A DNA stretch of 16,754 nucleotides from Baffinella frigidus (Eukaryota; Cryptophyceae; Cryptomonadales; Baffinellaceae): NCBI GenBank assembly GCA_026770585.1, contig MU646423.1, positions 483,635 through 500,388 on the forward strand, read 5' to 3'. Positions 12,972 to 16,754 of this stretch are shown here, in pieces. The notes below the pieces were generated by a model. The model did not search any database. It saw nothing but the letters and a program-made list of their open reading frames with translations, and was not told where the DNA came from. How positions within the stretch are numbered: position 1 is the first letter of the stretch; the number at the start of each line of letters is the position of its first letter. Made by a program: the position numbers and the translations under genes.

Positions 12972-13110
12972 CCACTTAGCAGCCACCGAGGTCTTCACGG
13001 ATGCAGTCCATCTAAACGATTTGTACTATAATCTTTTCCATTGCTATGGGTTCCAACCAGAATTTCCCCCGAGAATCCGGGGGAAAATATCTTGGGTCGC
13101 TGCTAAGTGG
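12972..13110. mobile_element. MITE-like element, copy 2 (well preserved)
   Basis: 139 bp with perfect 12-bp terminal inverted repeats, CCACTTAGCAGC (12972-12983) and GCTGCTAAGTGG (13099-13110); a weaker match continues inwards (CACC / GGGT). An internal perfect hairpin, TTTCCCCCG / AGAATC / CGGGGGAAA, lies near 13066-13089. It is homologous along its length to 698-835. There is no coding capacity. It sits 36 bp upstream of the exon acceptor at 13146. A target-site duplication is not evident. Confidence 0.8.
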
Positions 13111-13146
13111 TTGGGCACTGAAGTGAGCGGTGTTGCGTGGCAGCAG

Positions 13147-13256
13147 GTGCTGTGTGTGGGCGACGATGCGCACCCGTACGTCCGGCGGGCGTTTGCCGCG
13201 CCCGGCGAGCAGGTTGGGCCGAAGTGTGGCGAACGCGTTGTACTTCTCCTTGAGAG
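13147..13256 (+). CDS. Exon, unknown protein
   Basis: The acceptor is GTGGCAGCAG. Phase 0 reading gives VLCVGDDAHPYVRRAFAAPG, then EQVGPKCGERVVLLLE, leaving AG before GTCAGA at 13257 (exit phase 2). It is a strand-like VLCVGDD start, then APGEQVGP loop, then hydrophobic VVLLL. The entry phase fits 12201 and the exit fits 13837. The upstream decoy at 12877 marks the same left border. VLCVGDDAHP loosely recalls nucleotide- or metal-binding turns, but no motif is complete, so no function is claimed. Confidence 0.65.
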
Positions 13257-13260
13257 GTCA

Positions 13261-13337
13261 GACCCCACACCCCAAACCCCAAACACAAATCCAAATCCCA
13301 AACCCCAAACCTGAACCGCACACCCCAAACCTACCCA
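13261..13337 (+). repeat. Telomere-like array dominated by CCCCAAA
   Basis: CACCCCAAACCCCAAACACA and similar words start about five bases after the donor at 13257. The local variant is CCCCAAA. Confidence 0.9.
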
Positions 13338-13348
13338 GACAGCCCCTC

Positions 13349-13569
13349 TCTTTGCCACGGCTTTGTTTCCTTGGGAAACTCCTGCTCTCCACGGCGGTTA
13401 TGCCCCAGACGTCAGTCCCAGCCAGCCAGCCAGCCAGCCAGCCCCCTCTGTCATCTGCGCCTTCGGTAGGCCCCAGGACAGTCCCGCCCTGGAATCGGGG
13501 GTCCCCTTCTGTGGCACAGCTTCGTTTCCTCTGAAACCGCCTCGCCTCCAGGGTGGTTATGCCCCAAGG
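13349..13569 (+). repeat. Degenerate 62-nt direct repeat with (CAGC)n tract
   Basis: Unit 1 (13349-13410) and unit 2 (13507-13569) share GCCAC.GCTT.GTTTCCT, GAAAC..CCT..CCTCCA and GG.GGTTATGCCCCA in order. Between them (13419-13444) is a CCAG/CAGC tetranucleotide run of about six units. It is probably intronic. Confidence 0.7.
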
Positions 13570-13613
13570 CCCACCATAGTCGAAAGGGGTTCTGACTTGC
13601 CTGATGGTTTTCG

Positions 13614-13660
13614 GATTGGCAGGCGCGTCAGGTCGATGTGATGATGCGCCTCGATTACCC
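13614..13660 (+). repeat. Decoy copy of the start of the exon at 13837
   Basis: GATTGGCAG followed by GCGCGTCAGGTCGATGTGAT parallels GATTGGCAG followed by GCGACACGAGGTCGAGGCGA at 13828-13856. It encodes RQVDVMMR against RHEVEAMLR. The copy carries the acceptor and intron end and is 214 nt upstream. Confidence 0.7.
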
Positions 13661-13836
13661 CTGGATGCCTGCATATTCCCTTCAAAATACCTTTTAGATA
13701 CCCCCTTTTTAGATGTGATACCCCCTTTCTTGATTTGAGGCTCCAAAGTCGACGAATTTTCACCACGAAGCCAGGACGACAACTTGAGCAAGCCGGTCAG
13801 GGCTGATCACTTCCGTAACGAGGTTGTGATTGGCAG

Positions 13837-13906
13837 GCGACACGAGGTCGAGGCGATGCTGCGCGAAATTCCCAAGCCTTCACCCTACTCGCCCGAGCAA
13901 ACCGAG
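13837..13906 (+). CDS. Exon, helix then proline-rich segment
   Basis: The acceptor is GTGATTGGCAG and the donor is GTAACC (good consensus). Phase 2 entry completes an arginine, then RHEVEAMLREIPKPSPYSPE and QTE, exiting in phase 0. An amphipathic helix (HEVEAMLREI) is followed by a KPSPYSPEQ linker. A start copy lies upstream (13614) and an end copy lies downstream (14032). Phase matches 13256 and 14514. The family is not recognised. Confidence 0.65.
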
Positions 13907-13940
13907 GTAACCCCTGCAGGGTGAAAGGAGGGTGCGCCGT

Positions 13941-14032
13941 CTTGAGAGGGAGAGGGCGGTGCTGCTCGAAATGCCTAAGTCTTCCTGGAGATCTCCAAGC
14001 CTTTCTCCATATACTCGCCCGAGCAAACTGAG
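13941..14032 (+). repeat. Decoy copy of the 3' part of the exon at 13837
   Basis: CTCGAAATGCCTAAGTCTTC and then AAGCCTTTCTCCATATACTC plus GCCCGAGCAAACTGAG before GTCTCA repeat the exon end (CGCGAAATTCCCAAGCC... GCCCGAGCAAACCGAG before GTAACC). An insertion of about 27 nt breaks the frame. It is 126 nt downstream and keeps a GT donor. Confidence 0.75.
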
Positions 14033-14131
14033 GTCTCATCGCGAATCCGCCACACGGATAACCCCGTGTGAATTGACGACTGAGAGAAACATACTGTGAA
14101 AAACGGGAGTGGCGCAGTTTTCGCATCGGTT

Positions 14132-14220
14132 GGCCCCGAAAAGAATAAAGCAATGGCGAACGTTGACTGTTTAGTACCAGCATCGTCAACACTTGGCAAT
14201 GTTTCATTCTTTTCGTGGCC
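14132..14220. repeat. Imperfect inverted repeat, ~36-nt arms
   Basis: GGCCCCGAAAAGAATAAAGC... (14132-14167) pairs with ...TTTCATTCTTTTCGTGGCC (14185-14220), with about three quarters of positions matching and a 17-nt loop. Weaker pairing (TTCG.CAT..TTGGCC) extends outward on both sides. It resembles a decayed foldback or MITE. Confidence 0.7.
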
Positions 14221-14260
14221 AAAATGTTCGAAGACCGCTTTAACAGCGCGGGGGGGGGTG

Positions 14261-14513
14261 CTTGCAGCACCTGATCGGCTTGTTTCTCCCGTGTCTATTC
14301 ACAATTGCATATTCCAACACATTCATTGCAAATCACCTTGTGATGTCTTAGGGTTTGGGTGGGTGTTATCTTAAAGTGGGGCGGTGATCACAGCACTTGA
14401 TCGGATCGTTGATGCAGTTTCCTCATGAGATTGTGAATAAACACGGCTTCAACGTCGCGTGTGTGTGTGGGGGGGGTAGCACGCAGCACCTGATGTTCTC
14501 TGGGTGATCGCAG
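14261..14513 (+). repeat. Three decoy copies of the start of the exon at 14514
   Basis: CAG followed by CAC(C/T)TGAT occurs at 14268, 14394 and 14487 before the true exon start at 14514. The copy at 14383-14414 matches 14503-14534 over 32 nt with one difference, including GGTGATC before the acceptor. The first and third are preceded by a G-run and GCAGCACCTGAT. The peptide starts read HLIGLF, HLIGSLM and HLMFSG against HLIGSLM in the exon. Confidence 0.85.
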
Positions 14514-14618
14514 CACTTGATCGGATCGTTGATGAAGTGCTACGACGAAGAGCAACGCGCAGCACGCTCGCCAGCCCTCCACCACTTCGACGGCGGCGTC
14601 CCCTCTCCCGACCCCCAG
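14514..14618 (+). CDS. Exon with decoy copies on both sides, unknown protein
   Basis: The acceptor is GGTGATCGCAG and the donor is GTGTCA. This phase 0-0 exon of 105 nt encodes HLIGSLMKCYDEEQRAARSP, then ALHHFDGGVPSPDPQ. It is a helix (LIGSLMKCYDEEQRAA) followed by a GGVPSPDP turn. Three copies of its start lie upstream and three copies of its end lie downstream, so it is the only complete version. Phase fits 13906 and 15160. The family is not recognised. Confidence 0.75.
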
Positions 14619-14696
14619 GTGTCACTCCTCTCTACTGCAAACTGCAACCACCCCCTGGCTTTGGAGACGAATTTTGATGAGAAAGGCAGCTTTTGG

Positions 14697-14993
14697 GTCA
14701 TTCCATCCCCCGACCCCCAGGTGACACGCCTCCATTTCACACGGTGGGTGTTGCAGACCAGTCCATTTATTTGTGAGGTACTAAACAAGACGTACTGCAA
14801 AGACATCTTTTTAACCGACGGCGGCATCCCATCCCCCGACCCCGGTTGTCACGCCTCTTCCTGGAACTGTCTGAGAGGGTTGGAGCCCCGTGTTTGACTC
14901 GGGTCTCCCGCAAGTGGCGAGTTCTCTCAAGAGATTCGGTCCCTACCACACTTCCACGAAGATGTGCCAGGGCATCCCTTCCCCGGAACCCCA
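14697..14993 (+). repeat. Three decoy copies of the end of the exon at 14514
   Basis: The exon end GACGGCGGCGTCCCCTCTCC then CGACCCCCAG before GTGTCAC recurs at 14697-14720 (VIPSPDPQ before GTGACAC), 14813-14845 (TDGGIPSPDP, donor altered to GGTTGTCAC) and 14967-14993 (GIPSPEPQ before GTTCAG). The copies carry the exon end and the beginning of the intron, never an acceptor. Confidence 0.85.
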
Positions 14994-15085
14994 GGTTCAG
15001 ATTCAGTCGGGTTGACTGAGGGGTTGACTGAGGGGATTCTCGTGTTTTCCTGAAGTGTGGGACGCGTGAGGTGTGCGCGCTCGGC

Positions 15086-15155
15086 CTAAACCCGAACACC
15101 CCCCCCTCACCCCTAACTCCTAAACCCCAACCCCCAACCCCTAACCCATGAACCC
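15086..15155 (+). repeat. Telomere-like C-strand array
   Basis: CCTAAACCCGAACACCCCCC, CCCTAACTCCTAAACCCC and similar words end in ATGAACCCGCAG, the acceptor of the exon at 15160. Confidence 0.85.
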
Positions 15156-15159
15156 GCAG

Positions 15160-15240
15160 GACTATGCGGTGAGCGAGAACTCAAAGCTGGTCGCAGACCA
15201 CTACATGGCTACACTCCGCCGCTCTTGGGCCAGGCCTCAG
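15160..15240 (+). CDS. Exon with conserved GC donor, unknown protein
   Basis: The acceptor is GAACCCGCAG. Phase 0-0, 81 nt, encoding DYAVSENSKLVADHYMATLR then RSWARPQ. The right edge is CAG before GCACGC at 15241. The same exon end recurs twice downstream and each copy also has CAG before GCACGC or GCAAGC, so a GC-AG intron is likely. A helix (NSKLVADHYMATLRRSW) with basic end is evident. Phase fits 14618 and 16018. No family is recognised. Confidence 0.65.
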
Positions 15241-15284
15241 GCACGCCCACACTCTGCAAACCAACCCGAACTCCGAAACCTGAA

Positions 15285-15450
15285 GACCACAGACAAAACC
15301 GCCGTTCCTGGGCCAGGCCTCAGGCACGCGCTACACCCTACACCCTGCACACCATACACCCTACACCCAAACCCCGAAACCTGACCCTACACCCGAATCC
15401 TGTCATCTGAAGGCCACAGACAGAACCGTCGTTCCTGGGCCAGGCATCAG
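15285..15450 (+). repeat. Two decoy copies of the end of the exon at 15160
   Basis: GACCACAGACAAAACCGCCG then TTCCTGGGCCAGGCCTCAG before GCACGC (15285-15323), and GGCCACAGACAGAACCGTCG then TTCCTGGGCCAGGCATCAG before GCAAGC (15413-15450). The two resemble each other more than the parent. CCCTACA-type heptamers lie between them (15340-15400). Confidence 0.85.
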
Positions 15451-15660
15451 GCAAGCCCTCCAAACCCTGAGGTTTTCCCCAGGTAAACCAGTATGAAGAT
15501 CTGCAATATTCCTGAAGAAGGAATGGTGAGCAGATATGAGAGGCGGGCCGGAAGAAGGAACATTATCTCTCTTGGTTAGTCAGTGACTCTCTCTGCATGA
15601 GTACAGGGCTGTCTCCTTCCGCGATCTTGGATTTATTTTGACGTATGACCATTGCACATG
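15451..15660. other. Intron stretch, nothing further recognised
   Basis: GTAAACCAG at 15483 looks like a donor or donor remnant. There is no coding island until the acidic repeat at 15661. Confidence 0.35.
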
Positions 15661-15729
15661 GAAGAGGAGGGCGAGGGGGAGGATTCCTATCTCTTCAAGA
15701 ACCGCACCGCTGAGGAGATCCCGACCTTT
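15661..15729 (+). repeat. Decoy copy A of the start of the acidic exon at 16018
   Basis: GAAGAGGAGGGCGAGGGGGA onward reads EEEGEGEDSYLFKNRTAEEI then PT, matching the start of 16018-16133 (IEEEDEEEDYYLFKNRTAEE). It has no clear AG acceptor directly before it and runs into T-rich sequence. Confidence 0.8.
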
Positions 15730-15832
15730 CTGATTGATTCCGATTTTCTGTTATCTTTTTTCTGTTATATTTTCTGTTATCTTCTTTCTGATTGATTCCG
15801 ATTTTCTGTTATTTTTTTTGATTTTTTTTATG
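15726..15832 (+). repeat. T-rich duplicated segment
   Basis: CTTTCTGATTGATTCCGATT followed by TTCTGTTAT occurs at 15726-15754 and again at 15784-15812, a 58-nt period, embedded in T runs. It could serve as a polypyrimidine tract for the CAG at 15839-15841. Confidence 0.85.
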
Positions 15833-15841
15833 GCGTGGCAG

Positions 15842-15940
15842 ATTGAGGAAGAGGACGAAGAAGAGGATAACTATCTGTTGAAGAACCGCACTGCCGAGGT
15901 TGAAGAACCGCACATCTGTTGAAGAACCGCACTGCCGAGG
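15842..15940 (+). repeat. Decoy copy B of the acidic exon, with an internal 38-nt duplication
   Basis: CAG then ATTGAGGAAGAGGACGAAGA onward reads IEEEDEEEDNYLLKNRTAE. GTTGAAGAACCGCACTGCCG then occurs twice (about 15879 and 15917) around a shorter GTTGAAGAACCGCACATCT. The sequence before the acceptor (GCGTGGCAG) matches GCGTGGGCGGCAG before the true exon. Confidence 0.8.
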
Positions 15941-16017
15941 CGTCTCGGTCTACTCGGCATCCCGACACCCTGGACCCGAACCCCTTACCCCTCTCCCCCA
16001 AACCGCGTGGGCGGCAG

Positions 16018-16133
16018 ATAGAAGAGGAAGACGAGGAGGAAGACTACTACCTGTTCAAGAACCGCACGGCCGAGGAGATCCCGTGCTACTCGGAGAAAGA
16101 GCTTGAGGAACTCTACATCGATTACCACTTCAC
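16018..16133 (+). CDS. Acidic exon, complete version, unknown protein
   Basis: The acceptor is GTGGGCGGCAG and the donor is GTACAA. Phase 0 entry reads IEEEDEEEDYYLFKNRTAEE, then IPCYSEKELEELYIDYHF, leaving AC (exit phase 2). A polyacidic stretch of nine residues is followed by YYLFKNRTAEEIP and a charged helix SEKELEELYIDY. It is the only copy holding both halves: start copies lie upstream (15661, 15842) and end copies downstream (16207, 16541, 16666). The gene continues past the window. Acidic stretches are common in nuclear proteins, but no family is recognised. Confidence 0.7.
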
Positions 16134-16139
16134 GTACAA

Positions 16140-16205
16140 CCTCACAACCCAAGACCCTGAACCCTAAGATCTGACCTTGCCCACACCCCATAAACCCTAA
16201 TCTGT
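16140..16205 (+). repeat. Degenerate telomere-like array at intron start
   Basis: ACAACCCAAGACCCTGAACC then CTAAGATCTGACCTTGCCCA and CATAAACCCTAATC. The same intron start recurs after the end copy at 16596 (ACAACCTCAACCCTAAGATC...), showing that the duplication carried at least 60 nt of intron. Confidence 0.75.
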
Positions 16206-16206
16206 A

Positions 16207-16397
16207 ATCGAGGAGGTCCTGATCTACTCCGAGAAGGATTTTGAGGACGTGCAACTCGATTACGTCTTCACGTGCGTCCCCCCTTCACCAGATTCATAGC
16301 CTTTACGTACATTCGCACCCCACAACACATTTATCGACCTGCGAAGGACAGTGATTGGCATTTGGGACCGGACGGCCGAGGGCCGAGGAGATCTCTA
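16207..16397 (+). repeat. Decoy copies of the acidic exon: end copy and a fragment of the start
   Basis: 16207-16271 reads IEEVLIYSEKDFEDVQLDYV then FT before GTGCGT, matching the second half of the exon. Around 16365-16397, CGGACGGCCGAGGGCCGAGG then AGATCTC resembles CGCACGGCCGAGGAGATCCC of the exon middle. Confidence 0.75.
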
Positions 16398-16531
16398 CCC
16401 ACATGATTGGCTACGAGGGTTTTGTTGACCCTGGATTCCAGGGTGATACGTCACCAATTTGCATCAAAACAATGTGTGAAGTCAATCGTCTTCAGGAAAG
16501 TTGGCTTTTAATGAAAGGTTCGTAGTCCACC

Positions 16532-16549
16532 GTGTGGTAGCTACCACAC
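16532..16549. repeat. Perfect 18-bp palindrome
   Basis: GTGTGGTAGCTACCACAC is its own complement with no loop. It lies at the left edge of an end copy of the acidic exon and overlaps the word corresponding to TGCTACTCGGAG in the parent. Confidence 0.85.
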
Positions 16550-16706
16550 TACTTGGAGAAGGCGCTTGAGGATCTCCGCCTTGATAACGTCTTCACGTAC
16601 AACCTCACAACCTCAACCCTAAGATCAGACCCTGCCCAACCCACAGAAACCCCCAGAAACCCGAACTTGAGGAACTGGAGGACCTCCGCCTCGACGTTGT
16701 CTTCAC
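16541..16706 (+). repeat. Two further end copies of the acidic exon
   Basis: 16541-16596 reads YLEKALEDLRLDNVFT before GTACAACCTC. 16666-16706 reads LEELEDLRLDVVFT before GTGCGC. Both share LRLD.VFT, which differs from the parent YIDYHFT, so they derive from one another or from a different parental allele of the exon end. Both keep TTCAC-GT. Confidence 0.8.
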
Positions 16707-16710
16707 GTGC

Positions 16711-16754
16711 GCGTCTCACCCCACCCCAACAACACCCCACCCCAACCCCACCCC
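16711..16754 (+). repeat. C-rich tail at window edge
   Basis: CACCCCACCCCAACAACACC-type sequence continues to the last base. It is another intronic C-strand simple array cut by the window edge. Confidence 0.6.

Noticed and set aside
12964-13146. Coding sequence in front of the exon at 13147 (open frame from ATG 12964)
   Set aside because: This part is the MITE copy (12972-13110); the homologous sequence at 698-835 is non-coding, so the open frame there is chance.
13258-13791. A 177-codon minus-strand open frame
   Set aside because: It runs across a CAGC microsatellite and the complement of CCCCAAA heptamers, giving a WLAGWLAG/GFGIW-type peptide; no independent support.

Overview
The window reads as nuclear DNA of a complex eukaryote, most likely a protist or microalga. 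The evidence is many short, GC-rich, plus-strand coding islands of about 36-140 nt, each bounded by an AG on its left and by GT (in a few cases GC) on its right. They are separated by long introns carrying degenerate seven-base arrays of the plant/alga telomere type (CCCTAAA, CCCTGAA, CCCTCAA, CCCTACA, CCCCAAA and their complements). I see no bacterial operon, Shine-Dalgarno site, rRNA, tRNA or CRISPR. A dinoflagellate-like alga or another microalga would fit, but I cannot name the organism.

Layout. I see about 24 coding islands and all credible ones lie on the plus strand. From 6935 to 16133 most chain with matching splice phase: 7773-7865, 8089-8216, 8640-8714, 9382-9429, 9662-9716, 10450-10503, 11160-11298, 12102-12201, 13147-13256, 13837-13906, 14514-14618, 15160-15240 and 16018-16133. 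This gives about 390 residues of one open protein. The left part (1-6242) holds further plus-strand exons (1-81, 1908-2026, 2386-2476, 2659-2715, 3263-3343, 3510-3545, 4108-4178, 5253-5366, 5539 onward, 6177-6242). They may belong to the same gene, but some phases do not join, so exons are missing or misjudged there. The first exon is open at the left edge and the last exits into sequence beyond the right edge. I recognise no protein family.

The most striking feature is that most exons sit next to decayed partial copies of themselves, and the copies follow a rule. Copies upstream of an exon repeat its START together with its 3' splice site. Copies downstream repeat its END together with its 5' splice site. 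Exons at 1908, 4108, 7773, 9662, 11160, 13147, 13837, 14514 and 16018 have upstream start copies. Exons ending at 2715, 6242, 7001, 8714, 13906, 14618, 15240 and 16133 have downstream end copies. Telomere-like arrays often lie between the copies. This suggests repeated tandem duplication of exon/intron junctions, leaving one complete exon and a set of decoy splice sites.

Other structure: a ~138 bp MITE-like element in two copies (698-835 and 12972-13110) with CCACTTAGCAGC termini; a ~185 bp foldback element centred on a perfect 20-bp stem (3981-4023); several other perfect hairpins; a 9/10-residue in-frame minisatellite (8898-9011); a 16-bp minisatellite (2039-2198); TC/GA microsatellites; and a set of conserved GC donor sites. 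All exon calls rest on reading frame, splice dinucleotides, phase and peptide character alone. No transcript or homology evidence was available.
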